A stretch of DNA of 64,000 bases from an uncultured Pelagibacteraceae bacterium (GTDB taxonomy: Bacteria > Pseudomonadota > Alphaproteobacteria > Pelagibacterales > Pelagibacteraceae): assembly GCA_902624315.1 (NCBI GenBank), contig CACNXC010000002.1, forward strand, positions 124,001 to 188,000, in the 5' to 3' direction. The notes beneath the pieces are model-generated. The model was not told the DNA's origin, made no database searches, and saw only the letters and a list, made by a program, of their open reading frames with translations. A program made the position numbers and the translations under genes. Of this stretch, positions 17,716 through 27,645 are shown piece by piece; position 1 is the first letter of the stretch; each line of letters starts with the position of its first letter.

Positions 17716-18863
17716 AGCACAACTAAATCAATTTTTTGTTTACCAAGTCTCTCGTTACCTTGTTCAGTAACTAAATAAGTTTCACCTAAGTTCATTGCTA
17801 ATTGATTTTCTGAGTCCATTAATATCATATGCATAAAAAAAACATTTCCAGGCTCAATTACATATGGATTTCCGGTATATAACATTGGCCAATCCATCCA
17901 ATTTGGAGCAAATGTAGTGCCTAAAGAATATCCACATGCATTCATTCTTGCTTTATTAAAACCAAGATCATCAAAAGTTTTTGCGTGAATATCAAAAACC
18001 TCTCCAATTTTATTTCCAGGTTTTAATTTATTTTCACAATTCTTTAACGCTTCAACACACGCTTCATGCATTTTATGATGTTTAGGATCTGCTTTACCTA
18101 TAGGAATTGTTCTAAACATTGCTGAATGGTAATGTCTATAAGTACCTGCCCATTCTATAGTTAATTGATCTTGATCATTTAAAGTTTGTTTTTCTGATTG
18201 ATAACGGCAAAGAAGAGCATTTTTTCCTGAACCAATAATAAATTCATTTGCGGGATAATCTCCGCCTCCTTCAAATATAACTTTATTCATTTCAGCTAAA
18301 ATCTTAGACTCATTCACACCCGCTTTGGCATATTTCCAAACTTCACCCAAAGCTTGATCAGCTAGTTCTGCAGCTTTTTTTACATAAACAATTTCCTCTT
18401 TGGATTTAATTACTCTTAACTTTGTTATTAAGTCCGATTTATCTTCAACAGAACAATAATTTTCTAAAGACTTATTAAGCTTCAATGTATTTTTTCCGGT
18501 CAATCCATAAGCATCATATTCAACTCCTAATTTTTTTCCTTTGAGATTTAGCTCATCCAAAATAACTTTAAGATCATCGGTTGGGTTTGATCCATCTTTA
18601 TCAACCCAAATTCTTATATTTTCAATATTGGATGTATTTTGTGCCTGTCTTAAATCTGGAGCTCTAGTCAGTAATATTGTGTTTCCTTTTTTATCTAAAA
18701 TTAATGTTTGAAAGAAAACATATCCAAATGTGTCATAACCAGTTAACCAATACATAGATTCTTGTCTAAACATTAATAAAGCATCTATGTCTTGATCTTT
18801 CATGGAATCTAAAACTTTGGATTTTCTAACTTTAAATTCTTCTTTTGAAAAATGAAGTCCCAT
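17712..18863 (-). CDS. M24 family metallopeptidase (Xaa-Pro aminopeptidase-like)
   Basis: Creatinase N-domain (MYWLTGYDTFGYVFFQTLIL) plus M24 catalytic domain. Confidence 0.82.
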   Translation of the reverse strand: MGLHFSKEEFKVRKSKVLDSMKDQDIDALLMFRQESMYWLTGYDTFGYVFFQTLILDKKGNTILLTRAPDLRQAQNTSNIENIRIWVDKDGSNPTDDLKVILDELNLKGKKLGVEYDAYGLTGKNTLKLNKSLENYCSVEDKSDLITKLRVIKSKEEIVYVKKAAELADQALGEVWKYAKAGVNESKILAEMNKVIFEGGGDYPANEFIIGSGKNALLCRYQSEKQTLNDQDQLTIEWAGTYRHYHSAMFRTIPIGKADPKHHKMHEACVEALKNCENKLKPGNKIGEVFDIHAKTFDDLGFNKARMNACGYSLGTTFAPNWMDWPMLYTGNPYVIEPGNVFFMHMILMDSENQLAMNLGETYLVTEQGNERLGKQKIDLVVL

Positions 18864-18870
18864 TAATGAT

Positions 18871-19260
18871 TTAATAACTAGTGTATTCTTTTATTTCTTT
18901 GATAGTTGATCCAGTGTGATTGTTAATCTCTAATTTAATTTTTGCCCGATCATCATTTAGAAAATGAACATCTCTTGAAAGCTTAATAAATTTTTCTCCA
19001 AAATTCTTATCTTTCTCACATTGTCTTTTATCATCCTCGATAACCCAAAGTTTTGAGTTAATTACTTTAAGAGTTTGGTAAAGTTTATTCAGCTTTTCAT
19101 CAGATTTGATATTTTCATCTAACTGATTTTTAAGAATAGAGTGTTCATTATTAATGAATTTTAATTTTTCAGCATCTTTTATCTTTTCTTTTTTAATCTC
19201 TAAAATTGAAATTTTATCTAAAAGTTCTCCAACTGAAACTTCTACTATAATTTTATTCAT
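18871..19260 (-). CDS. DUF6165-like hypothetical protein
   Basis: VEVSVGELLDKISILEIKKEKI N-terminus. Confidence 0.65.
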   Translation of the reverse strand: MNKIIVEVSVGELLDKISILEIKKEKIKDAEKLKFINNEHSILKNQLDENIKSDEKLNKLYQTLKVINSKLWVIEDDKRQCEKDKNFGEKFIKLSRDVHFLNDDRAKIKLEINNHTGSTIKEIKEYTSY

Positions 19261-19292
19261 AAAATTTAATACTATGTTATCTTGTTATAAAT

Positions 19293-20234
19293 ATGTCTAA
19301 TATACTAATTATCAAACATGGATCTTTAGGAGATATATCTCAAGCTAGTGGTGCTATTCAAGACATATCTGAAAATCATAAAAATGATCAAATCCATCTT
19401 CTTACTACAAAACCATTTATTAATTTATTCAAAAAAAATCCATTTATTCATAATGTTATTTTAGACAAAAGACTACCTAGGTTTAATTTAATATATTTAT
19501 ATTTTTTAATGCGTGAAATAAAAAAACATAACTTTTCTAAAGTTTTTGACTTGCAAAATTCATCTAGAACTAATTTTTATAAGAATATTCTTTTTCCAAA
19601 AGCAGGTAAGGAAATATGGTCGAGCTCAAAAACGACTTTACCAGCAGGAAAAAATAAAAGTGAATTTGACAAAAATTCTGTTCTCGAAAGATTTGAGTAT
19701 CAATTGAAAGACTCAGGATTAAGTACATTGAATACACTAAGGCCAGATTTTAATTGGGCTGCTACAGACATAAGTGAAATTAAAAACTTTTATAAAATAA
19801 CAAAATATATTTTATTATTTCCTTTCTGTTCGCCTCATTTAACGATTAAAAAATGGCCTTATTACAACAAGCTTATTGATTTAATATCGAACAAGTATGG
19901 TGAAGAATATAAAGTTATTACAGCTCCTGGACCAACTGAAATCAGTGAAGCAAAAAATATTAATGCATTAGCTTTACTGGATAATGGAAGAGCGCTAGAT
20001 ATTTCTCAACTTACTGCCTTGATAAAAGATAGTTCATTTGTTGTTGCAAATGATACTGGTCCTGCGCACATAGCTGCTCATGTAGGAGCCAAAGGTCTTA
20101 CATTATTCGGCAAACATACAACAGCGTACAAAGTAAGTATTGAAAGAGAAAATTTTAAACCAATTGAAGTTACTGATCTAAAAAACTTAAGTGCTGAAAG
20201 AGTTTTTGAAAGATTATCTAATTCTTTAACCTAG
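19293..20234 (+). CDS. Glycosyltransferase family 9 (LPS heptosyltransferase-like)
   Basis: ILIIKHGSLGDISQASGAI; VVANDTGPAHIAAHVGAKGLTLFG. Confidence 0.85.
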   Translation: MSNILIIKHGSLGDISQASGAIQDISENHKNDQIHLLTTKPFINLFKKNPFIHNVILDKRLPRFNLIYLYFLMREIKKHNFSKVFDLQNSSRTNFYKNILFPKAGKEIWSSSKTTLPAGKNKSEFDKNSVLERFEYQLKDSGLSTLNTLRPDFNWAATDISEIKNFYKITKYILLFPFCSPHLTIKKWPYYNKLIDLISNKYGEEYKVITAPGPTEISEAKNINALALLDNGRALDISQLTALIKDSSFVVANDTGPAHIAAHVGAKGLTLFGKHTTAYKVSIERENFKPIEVTDLKNLSAERVFERLSNSLT

Positions 20235-21297
20235 TTTTTTCAATTATTCTTAAGATCACTGGCACGACAAAGAGTATAAATAACAATCTTATAATATGAT
20301 GAAAAGCAACAAAATCTGGCTCAAGGTCAAAAGCAATCGCTATTACTGCCACTTCATAAATGCCTCCAGGGCAAAAGGATAAGATCAGTGATAAAATGTT
20401 ATTATCTACAAAAAATGTAGCAACGTATGCTGCAATCAGACCTAATAAAACTAAAAGTATGGTTGCAACTAATCCATGAAAAGAGTTGGTTGCAACTTCT
20501 TTAAATGTTTTATTTGCAAACCTACATCCAACAGAAGCTCCCAAAATTAATAAACAAAAATTTATTGATGCATCAGGTAATTTGTATGACGCTATGTCAG
20601 ATATTTGTAAAACTCCACTTGCAACTAGTGTTCCAGATAATAGTGCAGCTGGAACTTTAAATTTATCAAAAAAAAATATGAACACTAATGAAACAATAAT
20701 TAATAAAATTAATTCCCAATGGTTTTGAGACATGTAATCAAATTTTTCTAATTCTAAAGCTTCATCTGGGTAAAGATTAACTATGATAAAAGGGAATAAA
20801 GTTATTATAATTATTAATCGAATTAAATGAGCTGTAGCTACTTGAGATAAATCTGATTTTTCATACTCTGCTAAAATCATTAATGGTCCTAAAGCACCTG
20901 GGGCAGCAGAAAATATTGATGTTTTTTCTTTGTAATCAGAAAATTTTTGTAAATATTTAGAAACAATTAGAATGCTAATAATAATATAAAAAAACATTAT
21001 AATTGTGGTCCAAATCCAATTAACCATCTGATTAAGTAAATTTTGATCAATATAGTTTCCAATATGTAATCCTAAAATAATTAAGATTGAGCTAAGGGCT
21101 AATCTTGGCATTATTACTTGAAAACCTTTTAGGGCAAACAAAGAGGTTGTTATCATCGGACCAATCATCCACGCAAGTGGGACCTTAAAAAAGTCAGCGA
21201 CAATCGCACTAGGAATAGAGATTACAATAACTAATAAAAATTTTTTTGATAATAATTGCCCAAAACTTTCTCGGTTAAAGGGAATCACGTTCTGCAT
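20218..21297 (-). CDS. AbrB-family membrane protein (putative ammonia monooxygenase-type transporter)
   Basis: Multi-TM with repeated GxxxG/PGG motifs (SAAPGALGPLMILAEY, SFCPGGIYEVAVIAIAF). Confidence 0.75.
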   Translation of the reverse strand: MQNVIPFNRESFGQLLSKKFLLVIVISIPSAIVADFFKVPLAWMIGPMITTSLFALKGFQVIMPRLALSSILIILGLHIGNYIDQNLLNQMVNWIWTTIIMFFYIIISILIVSKYLQKFSDYKEKTSIFSAAPGALGPLMILAEYEKSDLSQVATAHLIRLIIIITLFPFIIVNLYPDEALELEKFDYMSQNHWELILLIIVSLVFIFFFDKFKVPAALLSGTLVASGVLQISDIASYKLPDASINFCLLILGASVGCRFANKTFKEVATNSFHGLVATILLVLLGLIAAYVATFFVDNNILSLILSFCPGGIYEVAVIAIAFDLEPDFVAFHHIIRLLFILFVVPVILRIIEKTRLKN

Positions 21298-21315
21298 GTG
21301 CTCTATCTTTGGTTG

Positions 21316-21344
21316 TTGACTAGATTACTAAAAGTATGTTTAAT
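21316..21344 (+). promoter_or_regulatory. Sigma70-like promoter TTGACT-N17-TTTAAT upstream of tctC
   Basis: TTGACT 21316-21321, TTTAAT 21339-21344. Confidence 0.5.
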
Positions 21345-21377
21345 CTATGTAATTAACTATAACAACGAGAGGAAATA

Positions 21378-22358
21378 ATGAAACTAATTAAATCTTTTTT
21401 TTCAGTTTTATTCTCTGCCGCTCTTTTATTATCAACAACTACAGTCAACTCAATTGCAATTGATAAACTACATTTTGTAATTGGTGGTGGTGCTGGTGGT
21501 GGTTGGGATGGAACTGCTAGAGGTACTGGAGAAGCTTTGACAAAAGCTGGATTTTTAAAAAGCGCATCATTTGAAAATATGTCAGGTGGTGGTGGTGGAA
21601 AAGCTCTTGCTTACATGATTAATACTAAGCCAGAAAATACAATCTTAGTTCAATCAACACCACTAGTTTTGAGATCAATTACAAGACACAAAGGTTATGT
21701 CAGTGGAAGTGGAACTTTGTCTTATAAAGATGTTGTGCCAATTGCTGGAGTAATTGGTGATTATGGTGCAATTGCAGTTGCAAAAGACTCACCTTATAAA
21801 AACTTTAAAGATGTTGTTGATGCATACAAAGCAAACCCTAGTTCAATTAAAATGGCTGGTGGTTCAGTTAGAGGAAGTATGGACCATTTAATTGGTGCTT
21901 TAGCATTTCAAGCTGCTGGTGCAGATCCAAATGCTGTAGCTTATATTCCTTATGATGCAGGAGGAAAAGCATTAGCTGGACTTTTATCTGGAGAAACTCA
22001 AATTATATCTACAGGTTTAGGTGAATTAATGGGAGCAAGAGACCAAGTAAGAATCATTGGTATAACTGCGCCTGATAGAGTTGGTGATGCACCTGATGCA
22101 CCTACACTTAAAGAGCAAGGATATGATGTACAATTCGTAAACTGGAGAGGATTTTTTGGTCCTCCAGGTATGAGTAGCAAAGATAAAAAAGCTATTGCTA
22201 AAATGTTAGGCGATGTACAAAAAACTCCTGAATGGGAAGCGGTAAGAGCAAGAAATGCTTGGGTAAATATTTATAACCCAGACAAAAAGTTTGTTAAGTT
22301 TTTAAAAACTCAAACAAAAGAAATGACAGCTCTTATGAAGAAATTAGGAGTAATTTAA
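21378..22358 (+). CDS. tctC: Tripartite tricarboxylate transporter substrate-binding protein
   Basis: Signal peptide, Gly-rich VIGGGAGGGWDGTARGTGEAL; followed by TctB and TctA. Confidence 0.88.
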   Translation: MKLIKSFFSVLFSAALLLSTTTVNSIAIDKLHFVIGGGAGGGWDGTARGTGEALTKAGFLKSASFENMSGGGGGKALAYMINTKPENTILVQSTPLVLRSITRHKGYVSGSGTLSYKDVVPIAGVIGDYGAIAVAKDSPYKNFKDVVDAYKANPSSIKMAGGSVRGSMDHLIGALAFQAAGADPNAVAYIPYDAGGKALAGLLSGETQIISTGLGELMGARDQVRIIGITAPDRVGDAPDAPTLKEQGYDVQFVNWRGFFGPPGMSSKDKKAIAKMLGDVQKTPEWEAVRARNAWVNIYNPDKKFVKFLKTQTKEMTALMKKLGVI

Positions 22359-22378
22359 TCCTCTGGATTAATTAATTT

Positions 22379-22428
22379 AAAGAGCAGTGAATATAAATAC
22401 GACAAAAATTATATCACTGCTCTTTTTT
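22379..22428 (+). terminator. Terminator-like hairpin containing the tctB start codon
   Basis: AAAGAGCAGTGA(22379-22390)...TCACTGCTCTTT(22414-22425)+TTT; 12 bp plus 5 further pairs around one bulged A; tctB GTG at 22387. Confidence 0.75.
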
Positions 22429-22857
22429 ATTTTCTCAGCATTCTATTTATATACAGCTTATCAAATACAAGTTTTTGCGTTCGATGAAAATGCACCATTT
22501 AATGCAAGAACATTTCCAATTTATTTAGGATATGCTGGTTTATTTTTTTCTGGTTTAAAATTAATCTTACCAGATCCAGATACTATAAAAGTTGAACATA
22601 GAACTTTAGAATATAAAAAAACGGCAGTACTAATTGTAATTGCAATTATCTACGGGGCAACAATTTTAAAAGTAGGTTACTTTTTAACTACATCTTTATT
22701 TTTATTTGCTTCTTATTACTTTTTAGGTGAGAGAAGATGGGTTTTAATGTTTTTACTTTCTTTTCCATTTGTTGCTGGATTTATGTATTTGCTTCACGGA
22801 GTTCTTGAAATTTATTTAAGGGATCCCTTTTTAAAATCTATTGGAGTGATGGGATGA
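22387..22857 (+). CDS. tctB: Tripartite tricarboxylate transporter small membrane subunit (GTG start)
   Basis: 4-TM protein between tctC and tctA; in-frame TAA at 22378 restricts the start to GTG 22387. Confidence 0.83.
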   Translation: MNINTTKIISLLFFIFSAFYLYTAYQIQVFAFDENAPFNARTFPIYLGYAGLFFSGLKLILPDPDTIKVEHRTLEYKKTAVLIVIAIIYGATILKVGYFLTTSLFLFASYYFLGERRWVLMFLLSFPFVAGFMYLLHGVLEIYLRDPFLKSIGVMG

Positions 22858-24356
22858 CAGAAGGAATATTAATTGGTTTAACTACAGCATTATCACTTCA
22901 AAACATTTTTATGGTGATGATTGGCTGTTTCTTTGGAACAATTATTGGAATGTTACCTGGTTTAGGTCCCATGACAGCGATTGCTTTAATGATACCAATT
23001 ACTTATGGTTTTGATCCTGCAACGGGCCTGATTTTAATGGCTGGAGTTTATTACGGGGCAGTATTTGGTGGTTCTACTTCCTCCATTTTGTTAAATGCAC
23101 CAGGAGTTCCAGGAACTGTCGCAACTTCTTTTGATGGATATCCTATGGCACAACAAGGAAAAGCTGGTAAAGCATTAGCTATCGCCGCCTGGAGTTCATT
23201 TGCAGGTGGAACACTATCAGCAATTTATTTATTGTTTATGGCTCCAAGTTTATCAAAAGTAAGCTTATCTTTCAGATCGCCAGATTATTTCGCATTAATG
23301 ATTTTAGGCTTAACAGCAATAGCAGCTTTTTCATCAAAGGGACAATTCTTAAAAGCGATGATGATGGTTGTGCTTGGTTTGATGCTTGCATCTGTTGGTC
23401 AAGACTCTCTTTCTGATATTACAAGATTTACATTTGATAATATGAATTTAACAGATGGAATAAGCTTCGTTTTGGTGGTTATGTCAACATTTGCTATGAG
23501 TGAAGCCTTAACAATCATATTAAAGCGAAATGATCCAACAGCGGCAGCAAAACAAGTTTCTCTAACGGAACTTGGATCAATAAGAATTAATAAAGAAGAA
23601 AGAGGTAAAATGTATAGAACTATTCCAAGATCTTCAATTATTGGTTTCTTGATTGGAGTATTGCCTGGTGCGGGAGCCACTATTGCATCATTCTTAGCTT
23701 ATGGAATGGAAAGAAATTTAGTTAAGGATGAAGAAAAAGAAAAATTTGGAAAAGGAAGTGTAAATGGATTGTCTGCACCTGAAACAGCTAATAACGCAGC
23801 ATGCTCTGGTTCTTTTGTACCAATGTTAACTTTAGGTATACCTGGAAGTGGAACTACAGCGGTTATGCTTGGAGCACTTTTGGGATTTGGTATTCAGCCA
23901 GGTCCAAGACTTTATATGACCAATCCAGAAATTTTTTGGTCAGTGATAATGTCGATGTATATTGGAATGGTAATATTATTAATATTAAATTTACCATTAA
24001 TTCCCTACATCGCTAGGATTCTAGCGGTTCCAAAAAATTATTTAATTCCGTTGATATTATTTTTTTCAATTACAGGAATTTATGTAATGTCATTTAATAA
24101 TTTTGACATTTATTTAATGATAGGAATAGCTGTTGTTGCAACTTTTTTAAGACTTTATGATTTTCCCATGCCACCGCTAATACTAGCTTTTGTTCTTGGT
24201 GGATTGATGGAGGAGAATTTAAGAAGATCATTACTTTTAAGTAATGGATCTTGGGAGTTTTTATGGGACAGAACTCTTACAGTTTGTATATTGATCACAA
24301 CAATTCTAATTGTTCTTTGGCATATCTACAAAACTTTTACAAAAAATAAATCTTAA
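22854..24356 (+). CDS. tctA: Tripartite tricarboxylate transporter large membrane subunit
   Basis: GTIIGMLPGLGPMTAIALMIPITYG, YYGAVFGGSTSSILLNAPG. Confidence 0.95.
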   Translation: MTEGILIGLTTALSLQNIFMVMIGCFFGTIIGMLPGLGPMTAIALMIPITYGFDPATGLILMAGVYYGAVFGGSTSSILLNAPGVPGTVATSFDGYPMAQQGKAGKALAIAAWSSFAGGTLSAIYLLFMAPSLSKVSLSFRSPDYFALMILGLTAIAAFSSKGQFLKAMMMVVLGLMLASVGQDSLSDITRFTFDNMNLTDGISFVLVVMSTFAMSEALTIILKRNDPTAAAKQVSLTELGSIRINKEERGKMYRTIPRSSIIGFLIGVLPGAGATIASFLAYGMERNLVKDEEKEKFGKGSVNGLSAPETANNAACSGSFVPMLTLGIPGSGTTAVMLGALLGFGIQPGPRLYMTNPEIFWSVIMSMYIGMVILLILNLPLIPYIARILAVPKNYLIPLILFFSITGIYVMSFNNFDIYLMIGIAVVATFLRLYDFPMPPLILAFVLGGLMEENLRRSLLLSNGSWEFLWDRTLTVCILITTILIVLWHIYKTFTKNKS

Positions 24357-25435
24357 ATTAAAATTTTTTTATATTGTTCAAAAGCATTGGACCAATCGAA
24401 TTTAGATGATAGTTCTTTTGCATTTTTACCAAAATGTAAATATTTTTTATTTTCAATCATTGAATTTAATGATGAATAAATTTCATCCAGATTGTTTCCA
24501 TCACATATTAAACCAGTTTTATCATGTTGAATTGCATCTGCAGCACCACCATCAGCTCCACCTAAAGAAGGAACTCCATATTGGGCGGCTTCTATATAGG
24601 CTATTCCAAAACCCTCAACTGAGCTTTTATGCTTTATAGATGGCATCACAAATATATTTGATTTTGCAACCAAAGCGTTTTTAAGGTCATTTGTTATTTC
24701 TTTAAAAAACATTACTTGTCCACTTAAGTCGAGTTCTTTGACTAAATCTTTTAAATTTTGCTCTTCATCTCCATAGCCAACACAAATGTAAACTATATTT
24801 GGATATATTTGCTTTAAGTTTCTCAGAGCCATTAATACTTTTTCATGATTTTTTCTTTTATCAAATCTAGAAACTGTAATTAAGCGTGGTGTTTTTGTTT
24901 TTAGCAAACTCTCAACTTTAATTAATGATTTTTTGTTAAGTTCTTGAGCGGGATTTATTCCTGGATTTATTACAATAACTTTTTCTTGTTCTATACCATT
25001 TTCAACTGCTAAGTTCTTAGTAAATTCAGAATTTGCTATTATTTTTTCTACACTATTTAAAACTTTATTTATTCTTTTATTTAAAGAGCTACCTTTAGGA
25101 TGATTAATTTCTTTTCCATGGATTAAACAATACTTTTTTTTATCAGTCTTAATCAATTCCAAACTCTTCCAATGATCAGCTATAATGCCCTGAACTTTAT
25201 TTTCTTTGACATATTCATTAATTAATTGTGCTTTTCTTATTTTTCTTAAAAATTTAATTCCACCAACTCTTTCTATTGAGAAATTTTCTTTTTTATCAAA
25301 TTGGTTATGATTTTCGTAGTAATCCGCAAAAACCTTGGTCATGAAGTTTTTGGACATTTCTTTAGCTAGTCCCCACATTAAATTTTGCATACCACCCACC
25401 TCTGGTGGAAAAGATCTGGTGACAATCAAATACAT
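24353..25435 (-). CDS. Glycosyltransferase family 4
   Basis: SFPPEVGGMQNLMWGLA, TVSRFDKRKNHEKVLMAL, EGFGIAYIEAAQYGVPSLGG. Confidence 0.9.
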   Translation of the reverse strand: MYLIVTRSFPPEVGGMQNLMWGLAKEMSKNFMTKVFADYYENHNQFDKKENFSIERVGGIKFLRKIRKAQLINEYVKENKVQGIIADHWKSLELIKTDKKKYCLIHGKEINHPKGSSLNKRINKVLNSVEKIIANSEFTKNLAVENGIEQEKVIVINPGINPAQELNKKSLIKVESLLKTKTPRLITVSRFDKRKNHEKVLMALRNLKQIYPNIVYICVGYGDEEQNLKDLVKELDLSGQVMFFKEITNDLKNALVAKSNIFVMPSIKHKSSVEGFGIAYIEAAQYGVPSLGGADGGAADAIQHDKTGLICDGNNLDEIYSSLNSMIENKKYLHFGKNAKELSSKFDWSNAFEQYKKILI

Positions 25436-25989
25436 TAATTAGTTTTCCACTTAATACTACATCCAGCACTAGGAGTTTGGTTTTCAGGTCCTTTACCAGT
25501 TTTAGCAATTTGTTTCATTGCATTAAATAAATCACTATCACCATTTCTTACAGGAACTAATTTTTTTAATTCTCTTAATCTTCCTCTGTATTGAAGCTCT
25601 AAATTCTTGTTATACCCAAAGAAATCTGGAGTACATACGGCATCATAAGTTCTTGCTACCTCTTGTGTTTCATCAACTAAATAAGGGAAATCAAATTGAT
25701 TTTTTTTAGCAAATTCAATCATATTTTCAAATGAGTCTTCAGGATAATTCTCTGCATCATTGGCACAGATTGCTACAGAACTAATTCCTATATCTTTTAA
25801 TTTTTTTGTCTCTTCAGCAATATCTTTTGTAACTGCTTTCACGTATGGACAGTGATTACAAATGAACATGATTAATGTTCCATTTTCACCTTTAACATCT
25901 TCTAAAGTTAAAATTTTATTATCAGTTGATTTAAGCTTAAAGTCATGGGCCTTTTGACCGAAATCACATATTGGAGTTTGTATTGGCAT
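25435..25989 (-). CDS. Thioredoxin-like/AhpC-TSA family redoxin (start MPIQTP preferred over longer ORF to 26067)
   Basis: LIMFICNHCPYVKAVTKDI; upstream extension overlaps the divergent gene at 26010. Confidence 0.82.
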   Translation of the reverse strand: MPIQTPICDFGQKAHDFKLKSTDNKILTLEDVKGENGTLIMFICNHCPYVKAVTKDIAEETKKLKDIGISSVAICANDAENYPEDSFENMIEFAKKNQFDFPYLVDETQEVARTYDAVCTPDFFGYNKNLELQYRGRLRELKKLVPVRNGDSDLFNAMKQIAKTGKGPENQTPSAGCSIKWKTN

Positions 25990-26009
25990 AATGTAATAAT
26001 ATATAAATA

Positions 26010-26522
26010 ATGTTTTACGATTTAAAAGATAAAAAACCAAAAAACTCTGGCGAAAATTGGGTAGCACCTAATGCAGTAATTATAGGTGATGTAACTTTAG
26101 AAAAAAATACAAGTGTTTGGTTTAATGCTACTTTAAGAGGAGATATTGAAAATATTCATATAGGCGAGGGATCAAATGTTCAAGATGGTTGTGTGCTACA
26201 CACAGATCCTGGATGTCCTTTGAAAGTTGGAAAAGATGTAACCATTGGACATTTAGTTATGCTTCATGGATGTACGATAGGGGATAATAGTTTGATAGGA
26301 ATTGGCGCAGTCATTCTAAACAAATCTAAGATTGGTAAAAATTGTATTATAGGAGCAAAAGCTCTTATAACTGAAAATAAAGTAATACCAGATAATTCCC
26401 TAGTGGTTGGTTCTCCAGGTAAAGTTGTAAGGGAAGTCACTGAAGAGGAAAAGCGAGCAGTTTGGGAGAATACTAAACATTATCAAGATAATTGGAAAAA
26501 ATATTCTAAATCAATTTTTTGA
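26010..26522 (+). CDS. Gamma carbonic anhydrase-like hexapeptide-repeat protein
   Basis: WVAPNAVIIGDVTLEKNTSVWFNATLRGD, GCTIGDNSLIGIGAVILNKSKIG. Confidence 0.9.
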   Translation: MFYDLKDKKPKNSGENWVAPNAVIIGDVTLEKNTSVWFNATLRGDIENIHIGEGSNVQDGCVLHTDPGCPLKVGKDVTIGHLVMLHGCTIGDNSLIGIGAVILNKSKIGKNCIIGAKALITENKVIPDNSLVVGSPGKVVREVTEEEKRAVWENTKHYQDNWKKYSKSIF

Positions 26523-26540
26523 ATCTTAAGTTATTTATTT

Positions 26541-26843
26541 TTATAAAACCTTTTCAAAGCCCTCAAAATTTGGTGCACCTAAATATAAATCTTTATGTTT
26601 CCCAGCATCTTTGTGAGCAAGTCTAAATGCTTCTGATTTTGTCCAATTCCAAAAATCTTCTTTTGAATTCCATATGCTGTGAGATGCATATAAGGTATGA
26701 TCATCTTTTTCCTCACCTTTAACTAAATTAAAATTTTTAAAACCTGGCACCTCTTCTAAGTGAGTCTCTCTGTTTTTCCAAACATTCTCAAACTCCGTCT
26801 CTTTACCCTTTACGATCTTAAACCTATTCATTGCAATAAACAT
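26541..26843 (-). CDS. Antibiotic biosynthesis monooxygenase (ABM)-fold protein, heme-monooxygenase-like
   Basis: MNRFKIVKGKETEFENVWKNRE; ~100 aa dimeric ferredoxin-like family. Confidence 0.75.
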   Translation of the reverse strand: MFIAMNRFKIVKGKETEFENVWKNRETHLEEVPGFKNFNLVKGEEKDDHTLYASHSIWNSKEDFWNWTKSEAFRLAHKDAGKHKDLYLGAPNFEGFEKVL

Positions 26844-27042
26844 ATTCCTCCTAAATTTTGCCTATACCAAAAAAAGTACCCGCAATTATTATTAACCAAA
26901 TTATTCCTTTTATTAAAAAAAAAGAAAAACCACCTACTAACAAATACTTTTTAATTTTTTTTTTCACAAATTAAAATTTACCCATTAAAAAATATGTATC
27001 GATGCGATATTTAGACTTATATTAGATATTCAATAACTTGGT

Positions 27043-27642
27043 TTATGGAACTAGCCAAGCATTTTTGCTATTTTCAAAATCAAATTTTGCTCTTCTATGT
27101 CCTTTTGCAGCAAGATAAAGCCATTCAACAGATTTTATTTTACATTTTATTACAGTAAAGTTCTTGTAACCTTCTTCACTTTGTTCCATAGAATAATCAA
27201 AATCTTCTAATTTAGATATCATTCCAGATGTTGGTTTATCTGAGGTAGTTCCTGGAGGGCTATCAGTTAAATAGCATCTTCTGCTTATATGCTGGGTTTT
27301 TTTCCAAGAGGCTTCCGTTGTAGAATTTTGATTATTAACCTCGCACTCAACCCTTACTCTTAATTGAATCTTCTCTTCCTTATCATAAAAAATTAAAGAC
27401 GCATTTTTATTTTTATTTAGAATGTTTACTTTTGGTGATCTAAAATCAGTATGAAATTGTAATAGGTTACTATTTCTGTCTGATTTACGTAAAACAACAA
27501 TCCTACCATCAACTTCATTTTGATTTGCACAGATAAATACCGGGATTCTAAAAGGTGAACCTCTGTTAGTCACAGCATCATCGAGCATAGACCAATACTT
27601 ATTTTGAATTTCTTCTAAGTTTTCATAGTATGCAGGTTGCAT
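27043..27642 (-). CDS. Pyridoxamine 5'-phosphate oxidase family FMN-binding protein
   Basis: VVLRKSDRNSNLLQFHTDFRSPKVNIL, ASLIFYDKEEKIQLRV. Confidence 0.82.
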   Translation of the reverse strand: MQPAYYENLEEIQNKYWSMLDDAVTNRGSPFRIPVFICANQNEVDGRIVVLRKSDRNSNLLQFHTDFRSPKVNILNKNKNASLIFYDKEEKIQLRVRVECEVNNQNSTTEASWKKTQHISRRCYLTDSPPGTTSDKPTSGMISKLEDFDYSMEQSEEGYKNFTVIKCKIKSVEWLYLAAKGHRRAKFDFENSKNAWLVP

Positions 27643-27645
27643 ACA

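Noticed and set aside
21480-21600. GGTGGTGGTGCTGGTGGTGG-type tandem repeats
   Set aside because: Explained by the Gly-rich motif GGGAGGGWDGT...SGGGGGK of TctC; not an independent repeat
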